From contig JAZNVB010000005.1 in assembly GCA_045592585.1 (NCBI GenBank), positions 1-31,956 of the forward strand: 31,956 nucleotides of DNA. Direction: 5' to 3'. Below are positions 8,120 through 14,397 of this stretch, piece after piece. A program made the position numbers and the translations under genes. Source of the DNA: SIG440 sp045592585. GTDB lineage: Bacteria; Bacillota; Clostridia; Monoglobales; Monoglobaceae. How positions within the stretch are numbered: the first letter of the stretch is position 1; each line of letters opens with the position of its first letter. The notes beneath the pieces were generated by a model, which saw nothing but the letters and a program-made list of their open reading frames with translations, ran no database searches and had not been told where the DNA came from.

Positions 8120-8469
8120 CACTCCACCCCCGCATACAAAAGTCCGGTGTCTGCAAGGTTTTTGATAATAACCATTTTAAGGTTTCTTGCAGGTTCAGCC
8201 TCTGAATACGTTACCGAATACCCGTCGATATTCTCGCTTTTAACATTGCCCGTTCCTTCTGCAAGATACATACATTCGGCAACCTCGCAAATGCACTGCA
8301 ACACCTCAGCACGGCTTAAATCCGTATCTTTAATGCCGGCACACAAACATTTTATCTCACGAAGGGCGGGGATTATGTACTTGTCAAAAGCCTCTTTGTC
8401 AAGAATACCGCGGCATCCGCCGCAATACTCATTATAATAATATTCAAAGGATATCTCAGGCCTTGTCAT
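8119..8469 (-). CDS. Phage head-tail connector (head completion, gp6-like)
   Basis: The 116-residue, mostly helical product fits the adaptor proteins that bind below the portal: acidic, with a tyrosine-rich N-terminus (FEYYYNEYCGG), helices in the middle and a short strand at the end. Assignment rests on size and position immediately after the major capsid gene. An in-frame GTG at 8478 is possible, but the ATG at 8469 is better spaced from AAAGG. The start overlaps the small peptide gene upstream and the stop overlaps the next start. Confidence 0.65.
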   Translation of the reverse strand: MTRPEISFEYYYNEYCGGCRGILDKEAFDKYIIPALREIKCLCAGIKDTDLSRAEVLQCICEVAECMYLAEGTGNVKSENIDGYSVTYSEAEPARNLKMVIIKNLADTGLLYAGVE

Positions 8470-8554
8470 TTGCCCCACCGCCTTTCGCAGAAGCTTTAGT
8501 CTTTGCCGACGGTTTTTTGGGGGATTTTTTTATTAACAGTCCAACAGTTTTCAC
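8456..8554 (-). CDS. 32-residue basic peptide in the phage head cluster
   Basis: A short frame fills the gap between capsid and connector. GTG at 8554 lies about 7 bases after GGAGG, with TGA at 8456-8458 overlapping the connector start by 14 bases. The peptide begins hydrophobic (VKTVGLLI) and then becomes strongly basic, with about nine Lys plus Pro, Ser and Gly. The good ribosome site and the overlap support translation. I do not recognise the family; a role in DNA contact or capsid assembly would be a guess. Confidence 0.55.
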   Translation of the reverse strand: MKTVGLLIKKSPKKPSAKTKASAKGGGANDKA

Positions 8555-8579
8555 ATCAATCCCTCCCTTTTGCCGTCAA

Positions 8580-9452
8580 TTAGTTTGCTGCATGGTGCAA
8601 ATAGATGCCCTTTACCTTGTTTTCATAAACATCTGCAATGCCGTATGAACGGTAGAAGAACTTCCATGCATCTGAAACCTGATTTTCTTCGGGTGTTACC
8701 ACTTTGCTAACAAGATGCTTCTGATACTGAATAGCCGCAGATTTTTCAACAATCATAAAGTTGATATTTTTACCATCGGCAGCCTTGACAAAGTGGCCGG
8801 CAGTTTCGCCATCGGACGAACCGTCATAAAGGCTGATTGCAGTATAGAATCTGCTCTGTGGAACCTTGACAATCTGGGAGAAGCTGTCAAGCACTGCCTT
8901 TGACTTGGTGGTGTCAATGTTCATAACACCGTTATAAAGTGTGGGCGTAATAAACAGAATTCTTGACTCCATAGGAACTTCCGCTTCGTCCATACTGTTC
9001 TGTGCCGCAATAAGTGCAGCTAAAGTGTCTTCTGCTGCAGCAAGGTCAGCCGAAACTGCTGTAACGCCTTCTGTGCCTGCATACTGAGCAAAACGGAAGG
9101 CATCAATCTCAGGTGCCGCCTTGGTGCGAACAAACTCACCCGAAAGCTGACCGAAGGCAACTCCTGCTGTTTCCTCGTTGTCCATTGCATCAACTGTGAA
9201 TGAACGGCCCCTCTCATAATTAAATGTTACAGTTTCGTTTGTAAGGGTTACATCGCCGCTTACATAACCGCCTTCTCTGCTGTAATCCGCAAGACCGTCC
9301 ATTGACATTTTGGGGATTACAATTTCATTTGCATTGGCACCCATTTTAACAAGACGGTTGTTGCCGTCAAGCACGGATGTAACAGACGAAATCTTATACA
9401 CCTCGTCAAGAGTGTCAATATACTGTTTGAATTTTTCGATTGCATTTGCCAT
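8580..9452 (-). CDS. Phage major capsid protein (HK97-type fold)
   Basis: The product forms the capsid shell. It has 290 residues and follows the scaffold gene by 21 bases, the standard order. The protein begins MANAIEKFKQYIDTLDEVYK, continues with a GANANEIVIPKMS-type strand and an N-arm/E-loop region (about residues 55-90), and ends in a strand-rich A-domain (VVTPEENQ). No separate protease gene is present, and the protein lacks an obvious propeptide, which fits scaffold-dependent assembly without cleavage. Start ATG at 9452 has GGAGAG about 8 bases upstream. Confidence 0.85.
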   Translation of the reverse strand: MANAIEKFKQYIDTLDEVYKISSVTSVLDGNNRLVKMGANANEIVIPKMSMDGLADYSREGGYVSGDVTLTNETVTFNYERGRSFTVDAMDNEETAGVAFGQLSGEFVRTKAAPEIDAFRFAQYAGTEGVTAVSADLAAAEDTLAALIAAQNSMDEAEVPMESRILFITPTLYNGVMNIDTTKSKAVLDSFSQIVKVPQSRFYTAISLYDGSSDGETAGHFVKAADGKNINFMIVEKSAAIQYQKHLVSKVVTPEENQVSDAWKFFYRSYGIADVYENKVKGIYLHHAAN

Positions 9453-9473
9453 AAATTATCTCTCCTTTTCTTT

Positions 9474-10034
9474 TTAGTTCACAGGCAAGCCCATAATTTC
9501 GCGGATATCACCACGGCTCAGCTCACCGCCAAAGCCCATGGTTGAAGCAACAACAGCAGGGGTATCAACAGGCGTTGCAAAAAGATTTTCGGCATCCTTG
9601 GTAATTTCTCCAAAAATCTCACTGTCTGCCTTGCCCTGATTTTCGCTGTTTTGAACAGCTTGGCAAAAGGTGTCAAAAATTCCGTTTCGGGTAAATCCGT
9701 TCAGGAACTTTGCATCACCCACAACCGCCGTAAAACGGCTTTCCAAATCTGCTGTTTTTGCAAGTTCTTCATCCCTGATACGTCTGTCGTCAATGATTTT
9801 TTGCAGCTCTTCTGCCTGTTTTTTTACTTTTTCTGCCTCACATTGACCCATACGCAGGGTATCAAGCTCCTTTTCCATTTCCGCCATTTTTTGTGCGTTG
9901 CCCTCAAGCTCGGTTTTCAGTTCTTCTGCACCGCGCTTGGCTTTTCCGATGTCCAGAGAATTGATGTCAAGAATTTTCTTCAGTTGCTCATCAGAAATAC
10001 CCTCAACAATCCCTCTTAAATCATCTCTTGTCAT
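9474..10034 (-). CDS. Phage scaffolding protein (GP20-like)
   Basis: The 186-residue product has a long coiled coil at about residues 35-90 with heptad-like spacing and high Glu/Lys content, then a compact C-terminal part (LESRFTAVVGDAKFLNGFT) typical of phage GP20-type scaffolds. Scaffolds guide capsid assembly and leave before DNA packaging. The ATG at 10034 has AAAGGA upstream. It lies 134 bases after the portal stop, the largest gap inside the head block, where a minor capsid gene is often found in related phages. Confidence 0.82.
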   Translation of the reverse strand: MTRDDLRGIVEGISDEQLKKILDINSLDIGKAKRGAEELKTELEGNAQKMAEMEKELDTLRMGQCEAEKVKKQAEELQKIIDDRRIRDEELAKTADLESRFTAVVGDAKFLNGFTRNGIFDTFCQAVQNSENQGKADSEIFGEITKDAENLFATPVDTPAVVASTMGFGGELSRGDIREIMGLPVN

Positions 10035-10040
10035 AATGCA

Positions 10041-10160
10041 TCATCCTTTCAGTTTGTTTTCGCAGTTTCTGTCTGCATTGGATATTAGTTTATCGACATT
10101 CCGGTCATATTTAGCCTGAAAGTAGCCACTTAAAATCAGGTTTGTATAACTACTGTCAGG
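10041..10160 (-). pseudogene. Possible 39-codon remnant between portal and scaffold
   Basis: On the minus strand a stop-free run of 39 codons goes from 10160 to a TGA at 10041-10043, bounded upstream by TAG at 10161-10163. Its composition looks coding (many Asn, Asp, Lys, Tyr; it ends NCENKLKG), but there is no ATG, GTG or TTG and no ribosome site for its only CTG. It is in frame with the scaffold ATG downstream. In related phages a minor capsid (MuF/min_cap2) gene occupies this place, so this may be its surviving end. Chance is not excluded. Confidence 0.3.
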
Positions 10161-10168
10161 CTATTTAT

Positions 10169-11500
10169 TTAATTTAGTTTTTCCACTTTCATTTTTGCCG
10201 TATCCTCGTCCTCGCCAAAATACCACATTCTGAACTCCCAGGGAGCCATAATTCCATCTTTAACAAGTATCTGTTTTTCTTCAAACTGAGTCTTGCGGTC
10301 TGCCTCAATACTGTCATCAAAGTCAAATGAAACACTGTAATCACCCTTTGGCGCAAGGTCATAAAGAGTGCACCACACATCCATGGCATAAACAAGCTCT
10401 AAAAGAGCATTTTTCAGCGCCTTCTGGTTATCCGAAACCGTTGCATAGCTTCTCTGCTTTGATGCACGGATTTCCTCGGCAGTCTTTTCGGTATCGCTGA
10501 CCTCGGATAATGTTCCGTAAGCAAAGCCGCAGTTAAACTCAATCTGCCTTAAAATTCGGTTAAGCCCCTTGGTAATCTCCGCTTCACGAAGCTCGGGCGA
10601 CCATTCACGGAAGAAATCCATATCCTCCACCTCCAGGGTGCGGTAAAGCCGCTTGTCAGGAAGCCTTGGTCTGCCGTCTTTGTCACGTTTAAATGCCATT
10701 GCGTTGGCAATAAGTGCCCGTTCCCCGCTTTCAAACTCCCACAAAAGACGTGAATACTGCTTGTCTGCATCGGCAATCAGATTTACAGCATTTGCATATA
10801 CCGAAACCCCAAGGGGCGAGGTTGAATCAACTGTATTTGCAATGGCAGGTCTGAAATAGCCAAATAATGGCTGATTAACATTTTTAATTGCCAGACTTTC
10901 GGCAAGGTCCTTCCATTCCTCCACCTCGCCAAGAGATACGGGCTTTCCAAGATAATCACAATTGTTGCTGCAAAAAGCTTTGTTTGTGATTTCATAAGTG
11001 CCGTCCTTCACCCGGTGCCCCTCAAGACGAGTGTAGTATCTTGTCCCGATTTTGCGAGTCTGCACAAAAATAGCACCACGGATTTTGCCCGTTTCGTCAA
11101 AGTCTGTGGGGAAGAACTTATCCGCCTGAATAAAATCAACCTTAATCTTACCACCAGAAACATAAGGCTTCAGCACAAGTCCACCCTTGGCACAGCCATA
11201 TTCCATAGGGATTCTTAAATTCTCAATCACCTCACGATAGCACTCATCAAGAAAGTCTCCCCTTCTGCCGCCCGCAATCCTTGAATTCATTTCCACCGTG
11301 ATAAGCCTTGCCATTTCAAAAGAAATCGCCGCAGGAAGATGAAGCCCCCCGCTTTCCTCATACAGTGCCTTCCATTCCTTCTGTGCACAACTCATTTCGT
11401 CAGACACCGCAATATCTGATGCACAAGCCATGCCAATCACTCTTTTGTCAAACATACCTTTTCTCATCCTTCCAATAAATTCTTTTATGTTTTCAAACAT
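10169..11500 (-). CDS. Phage portal protein
   Basis: The portal is the dodecameric ring at the capsid vertex through which DNA is packaged. The 443-residue product matches SPP1 Gp6/A118-like portals in length and layout. It has a helical N-terminal clip/wing region, a central stretch STSPLGVSVYANAVNLI and a C-terminal GFAYGTLSEVSDTEKTAEEI region, which is typical of this family, and it ends in an acidic tail. It lies directly after the terminase. The ATG at 11500 has GGGAGA about 9 bases upstream. No internal damage is seen. Confidence 0.88.
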   Translation of the reverse strand: MFENIKEFIGRMRKGMFDKRVIGMACASDIAVSDEMSCAQKEWKALYEESGGLHLPAAISFEMARLITVEMNSRIAGGRRGDFLDECYREVIENLRIPMEYGCAKGGLVLKPYVSGGKIKVDFIQADKFFPTDFDETGKIRGAIFVQTRKIGTRYYTRLEGHRVKDGTYEITNKAFCSNNCDYLGKPVSLGEVEEWKDLAESLAIKNVNQPLFGYFRPAIANTVDSTSPLGVSVYANAVNLIADADKQYSRLLWEFESGERALIANAMAFKRDKDGRPRLPDKRLYRTLEVEDMDFFREWSPELREAEITKGLNRILRQIEFNCGFAYGTLSEVSDTEKTAEEIRASKQRSYATVSDNQKALKNALLELVYAMDVWCTLYDLAPKGDYSVSFDFDDSIEADRKTQFEEKQILVKDGIMAPWEFRMWYFGEDEDTAKMKVEKLN

Positions 11501-11515
11501 AACTTTTTCTCCCTT

Positions 11516-12721
11516 CTACAAAAGTCTTTTCCCCGCAATGGTGGAGCAAAAATACCTTATATCATCCATTGCGTGGTCAAACTCCTTTACCACCGTGTCC
11601 TGGGATGCGTCCTCGTCCCAGCAGTATGTACCAAATTCGCGAATAGCATCTGTACAGCTTTTGTGTACAAGCAGCCTTCCGCTTTGAAGCAGATTGCCTG
11701 TCACCCGTATTCCGTTTAAAACGCTGTTATCCGCCTTTCTAACGTTAAATTCACCGTGGCGACGTATTGTTTCAATAAAGCTTGCGGCAGAGGGGTCAAT
11801 AATCACACACTTTATGTCATAACCTTCCGCCAATGCCGCAAGCCGGAGATAGTATTCCTCATCGGTAAGAAGCTTTTTACTCTTTCGGCCGGAATAATAG
11901 GTTTCTTTAATTCTCACAGCGCATCTGTCATCAAGGCGCCACAGTCCCATACTGCAAGGGTTCAGTGTTCCGTAGTCAACCGATATGTAATACTCCGCCA
12001 CCCCCACAGGCGGCGGTATATCCTCCACAGTATGCATAGCTTCATCAAACATAGGATAAACAAGCCCCTCGGCACTGCACCACTCGCCAAGTATAAACCG
12101 CCGGTAAAAAACTCCCGTATACTCCTTTTTAAGCTCCTCCACATACCTTTTGTCAAGAAAGGTGTTATCGTCAATCAAAAACTCCATCAGCAAAAAGTCA
12201 AGTTCGTCACGACGGTCAATAAACTTTTGCTTAAACCAATGGTTCGGATTGTCAGGATTGGTTGTCCCGAAAAGCCTTGCCCCCGGCATTGACAGTCGTG
12301 AAAGCAACATCCCAAAAAACTCCTCGGTATAAAGGGTTATTTCGTCACAGTAAGCACCCTGCAGGGTCATACCTCTGATTTTACCTTCTGCCCCAACATC
12401 GCTTACTCCCTCAAAATATATCCGCCTGCCATATAAAACCCCTTCCTTTTTTGATAAGGAATATTTAAAATTGTTTTTCCCTGCAAGCTCTTCCAGCAAG
12501 TCAAGGCAGTTTCGTTTAAGAGTCGAAAGGGTCTTTGCCGTCATCAGATAGCACCCCTCCCGGGGCATATTGCGTATCCACACACACCACAGAACAAGGC
12601 TTATCCATGTTTTGCCCGACCTGACACTGCCGTGAAGAATATTTATTCGCTTTAGTCCTCCGCCTTTAGCAAGGTCCATCAAAAGGTTTTGCTTTTCGGT
12701 CAGTTTTTTATATATTCGCAT
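11516..12721 (-). CDS. Phage terminase large subunit
   Basis: TerL pumps DNA into the prohead and cuts the concatemer. The 401-residue product has a Walker A loop at residues 31-38 (GSVRSGKT), a Walker B-type GAYCDEIT, a coupling motif TNPDNPNHW, and a C-terminal RNase H-like nuclease with acidic residues in SVDYGT and IIDPSAASF. Both the ATPase and nuclease parts are therefore intact. Length matches the PBSX/Terminase_3 family. Start ATG at 12721 has GAGGGCGAG upstream; it follows TerS by 11 bases. Confidence 0.92.
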   Translation of the reverse strand: MRIYKKLTEKQNLLMDLAKGGGLKRINILHGSVRSGKTWISLVLWCVWIRNMPREGCYLMTAKTLSTLKRNCLDLLEELAGKNNFKYSLSKKEGVLYGRRIYFEGVSDVGAEGKIRGMTLQGAYCDEITLYTEEFFGMLLSRLSMPGARLFGTTNPDNPNHWFKQKFIDRRDELDFLLMEFLIDDNTFLDKRYVEELKKEYTGVFYRRFILGEWCSAEGLVYPMFDEAMHTVEDIPPPVGVAEYYISVDYGTLNPCSMGLWRLDDRCAVRIKETYYSGRKSKKLLTDEEYYLRLAALAEGYDIKCVIIDPSAASFIETIRRHGEFNVRKADNSVLNGIRVTGNLLQSGRLLVHKSCTDAIREFGTYCWDEDASQDTVVKEFDHAMDDIRYFCSTIAGKRLL

Positions 12722-12732
12722 ACACTCGCCCT

Positions 12733-12984
12733 CTACTTCACATCATCAAAATCGTCAAAAAGTGTGGCAAGAGTTCCCTCCGCCGATAATTCCTTTTCGC
12801 CGTTACCGAAGGTATTGATTAACGTTCCCATTGCAGACGAAAGCTGGTTCAGGGGGGCATTAGCAATTCGTTCAGGGTCGCCTATTTCAGCCATCATCCT
12901 GTCAATCACCTTGCAGGCATCCTTCTTTTTATTTTTTATATAGTCAGAGATTATATTATCTTCATCCTTCTTTTTCTTTGCCAC
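12733..12984 (-). CDS. Probable phage terminase small subunit
   Basis: The 83-residue product has a lysine-rich start (VAKKKKDEDN), two to three predicted helices and an acidic tail (DDFDDVK). It lies directly upstream of TerL, where the DNA-recognition subunit is expected. A GTG at 12993 is also in frame, but GTG at 12984 is better placed behind GGGGTGAG. TerS proteins diverge quickly, so the call rests mostly on position and size. It is preceded by a promoter-like region with twin TATAAT boxes and 9-bp repeats. Confidence 0.6.
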   Translation of the reverse strand: MAKKKKDEDNIISDYIKNKKKDACKVIDRMMAEIGDPERIANAPLNQLSSAMGTLINTFGNGEKELSAEGTLATLFDDFDDVK

Positions 12985-13012
12985 AATTCTCACCCCAAAC
13001 TTTGTAAAACTT

Positions 13013-13055
13013 ATTATAGTTTAATTATACCTTTCCAAAAACGGACAAAACGGAC
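13013..13055 (-). promoter_or_regulatory. Candidate activator-dependent late promoter upstream of terS
   Basis: On the minus strand two TATAAT boxes (13029-13024 and 13018-13013) lie 11 bases apart, but neither has a recognisable -35. In the -35 zone are two tandem 9-bp copies of GTCCGTTTT (13055-13047 and 13046-13038). A strong -10 without a -35, next to direct repeats and just downstream of a sigma-4-like activator gene, is the pattern expected of a late phage promoter controlled by an ArpU/RinA-type protein. Confidence 0.5.
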
Positions 13056-13073
13056 AACAATGCCCGTTTTGTC
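13044..13073 (-). terminator. Hairpin after the late activator gene
   Basis: A perfect 10-bp inverted repeat (13044-13053 with 13064-13073, 10-base loop) lies 4 bases past the activator stop. On the minus strand it is followed by CGTTTTTGG. It could end the regulator transcript. Because one arm lies within the 9-bp direct repeats, it may also serve as an operator. Confidence 0.55.
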
Positions 13074-13077
13074 ATAG

Positions 13078-13443
13078 TCAATCTTTATTTAAAATTTTAA
13101 GATACCTTTCCGCAATTTTCCTTACACCATCTTCGCTATTATATCCACCGGTCATATAGCTTACCTTCTTCCAGGACATACACCTCACATACCTGTAATA
13201 AAAAATCTGCCTTGTAAGGCTGTCATCAATGGAGTTTAAAAATTTATCAATATCGGCTTTCAGTTGATTGCACTTTCGGATTTTTTCAACAATAGCTTTT
13301 TCCTGACGTTTTATATCATCTTCGTCAAATCTTACAGCACCCTCACCACCCCTGACTATGATTTTCAGATTTATCAACTCCTCTGTATCGTGCATAATCT
13401 CCCGATTTAAGTAATAGCATTGCATCAGCTCTTTTTTTGTCAT
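13078..13443 (-). CDS. Phage late transcription regulator, sigma region 4-like (ArpU/DUF1492 type)
   Basis: The 121-residue protein has a helical N-terminal half and a C-terminal sigma-70 region 4-like helix-turn-helix (RQIFYYRYVRCMSWKKVSYM, then an HTH second helix). Proteins of this kind in Gram-positive phages switch on terminase and head genes. An in-frame extension to 13476 exists, but the ATG at 13443 has GGAGGAG 7 bases upstream. It overlaps the Zn-ribbon gene stop by 1 base and lies directly before the terS promoter region, its likely target. Confidence 0.7.
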   Translation of the reverse strand: MTKKELMQCYYLNREIMHDTEELINLKIIVRGGEGAVRFDEDDIKRQEKAIVEKIRKCNQLKADIDKFLNSIDDSLTRQIFYYRYVRCMSWKKVSYMTGGYNSEDGVRKIAERYLKILNKD

Positions 13444-13634
13444 CAGTCTTCTCCTCCATAATAAATTTTCTTGCATATTTCACAGCAAAAGGTTCGCCCG
13501 AATCTGTCTGTTTGGCAGTTTTCGTCCTCAGAATATAAGGGCACACCGCAACGGTAACAAAACATCTCGCCACCACACGGAATAACATTTAAACCATTTT
13601 TGTTATACAATTTAATAAAAATTTCCATCATCAT
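13443..13634 (-). CDS. Small zinc-ribbon-like protein
   Basis: The 63-residue protein has two Cys pairs, CYRC (about residues 26-29) and CEIC (about 51-54), plus extra Cys at 20, 40 and 50; this fits a single zinc ribbon. Residues between the pairs are polar and acidic. The ATG at 13634 overlaps the preceding TGA, and the stop overlaps the next ATG, so it is in a tightly coupled three-gene unit. No stronger family call can be made; a role in nucleic acid binding or regulation is inferred from its neighbours. Confidence 0.6.
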   Translation of the reverse strand: MMMEIFIKLYNKNGLNVIPCGGEMFCYRCGVPLYSEDENCQTDRFGRTFCCEICKKIYYGGED

Positions 13635-13873
13635 ACATCATCCAAAGCCGTTTTGTTTCCTTTAAGAAACTTTTCATTAAAAAAAATATGCATTATCTGC
13701 GGTCCATTTAAAGAAAAAATTTTGGATAAACACTTTATTTCCCACAAGGTAAATTCCGTATCGCAGGCAAGTTTCCCGTTCAACTCATCCAAGCTAATTC
13801 CCATCATATGCGACAACTCCTCCTTTGAGATACCTCTGTTAGCAATCATTTTTTCTAATTCCTGATAGCACAT
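13631..13873 (-). CDS. Cro-like helix-turn-helix regulator
   Basis: The 80-residue product contains an XRE-type HTH: QELEKMIANRGISKEELSHM followed by GISLDELNGKL. It faces the plus-strand repressor across a shared operator region, as Cro-like proteins do. The frame continues to 13915, but the ATG at 13873 has AAAGGAG eight bases upstream. It leads the regulatory unit Cro-like / Zn-ribbon / late activator from a near-consensus promoter at 13906-13934. Confidence 0.72.
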   Translation of the reverse strand: MCYQELEKMIANRGISKEELSHMMGISLDELNGKLACDTEFTLWEIKCLSKIFSLNGPQIMHIFFNEKFLKGNKTALDDV

Positions 13874-13905
13874 TAAAGACACTCCTTTCTCTTTTAACTT
13901 TGAAG

Positions 13906-13934
13906 ATTTTACCATTATTTTCCAATTCTGTCAA
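13906..13934 (-). promoter_or_regulatory. Sigma-A promoter for the Cro-like operon
   Basis: On the minus strand TTGACA (13934-13929), a 17-base spacer and TAAAAT (13911-13906) give a near-consensus vegetative promoter. The motif TTTTACCAT (13907-13915, plus strand) lies over the -10. Confidence 0.85.
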
Positions 13935-14017
13935 TACCCTTTTAACATTTTTTTACTTTTTTGTAAAATTAAGTTGCAATTATAAGATTTTTGTGATATA
14001 CTTTTTACCATAAAAAG
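13907..14017. promoter_or_regulatory. Putative repressor operators between divergent regulators
   Basis: The half-site TTTTAC recurs four times in about 110 bases: TTTTACCAT at 13907-13915 over the minus -10, TTTTAC-N6-GTAAAA at 13951-13968 between the promoters, and TTTTACCAT at 14003-14011 just after the plus -10. The last copy lies in a 7-3-7 palindrome (14001-14017). The placement resembles a phage repressor/Cro switch. The region is AT-rich, so some copies may be chance. Confidence 0.5.
13974..14002 (+). promoter_or_regulatory. Sigma-A promoter for the plus-strand repressor
   Basis: TTGCAA (13974-13979), a 17-base spacer and TATACT (13997-14002) lie about 40 bases before the repressor ATG. 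A palindrome starts at the end of the -10, suggesting autoregulation. Confidence 0.8.
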
Positions 14018-14043
14018 TTCTTTAAAAGAAAGGATAATTCACT

Positions 14044-14343
14044 ATGCTTATCAACATCAACCAAAGGCGAAAGGAACTTGGATTAACACTTGAAGAAATA
14101 GCCAATCACGTTAAGGTCAGCAAAGGAACGGTTAAAAAGTGGGAAAACGGTTACATAAAAAATATGGGGCGTGATAAAATAGTTCTCCTTGCACAAATAC
14201 TTCAGGTTTCGCCCCTTGACATCCTTGACCTGCCCGACACCGACCATAACATTATTATCTGCCACGGCAAAAAAAATAATGGTTGTTACACCGTATCGGA
14301 TGAGATTTATGAAAAGATTATCGCTTTGATACACAAAAAATAA
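14044..14343 (+). CDS. XRE-family repressor
   Basis: The 99-residue protein has an N-terminal XRE helix-turn-helix (LGLTLEEIANHVKVSKGTVK then KWENGYIKN) and a short C-terminal part with no protease-like domain. This is consistent with a small CI-type repressor not cleaved through RecA. It is transcribed away from the phage head module, opposite the Cro-like gene, and is the only plus-strand gene of the module. ATG at 14044 follows AAAGGA by 9 bases. It ends in the terminator shared with ribF. Confidence 0.8.
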   Translation: MLININQRRKELGLTLEEIANHVKVSKGTVKKWENGYIKNMGRDKIVLLAQILQVSPLDILDLPDTDHNIIICHGKKNNGCYTVSDEIYEKIIALIHKK

Positions 14344-14361
14344 TTTGTTGGACTAAACGAA

Positions 14362-14397
14362 AAAAGACTGTTGAAATACACCTTTCAACAGTCTTTT
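14362..14397. terminator. Bidirectional terminator between repressor and ribF
   Basis: An 11-bp perfect stem (14366-14376 with 14383-14393, 6-base loop) is flanked by AAAAA on the left and TTTT on the right, so it can work in both directions. The ribF stop codon (14396-14398) begins at the base of the hairpin. Confidence 0.9.

Noticed and set aside
7823..8437. 204-codon plus-strand frame opposite the phage neck genes
   Set aside because: The minus-strand genes here have ribosome sites, coupled overlaps and fitting order; the plus frame has none of these.
7158..14395. Direct repeats that could be attL/attR of the phage module
   Set aside because: I compared the two ends by eye and found only short AT-rich similarity (TTTTATATA-type), which chance explains. 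No tRNA gene adjoins either end.
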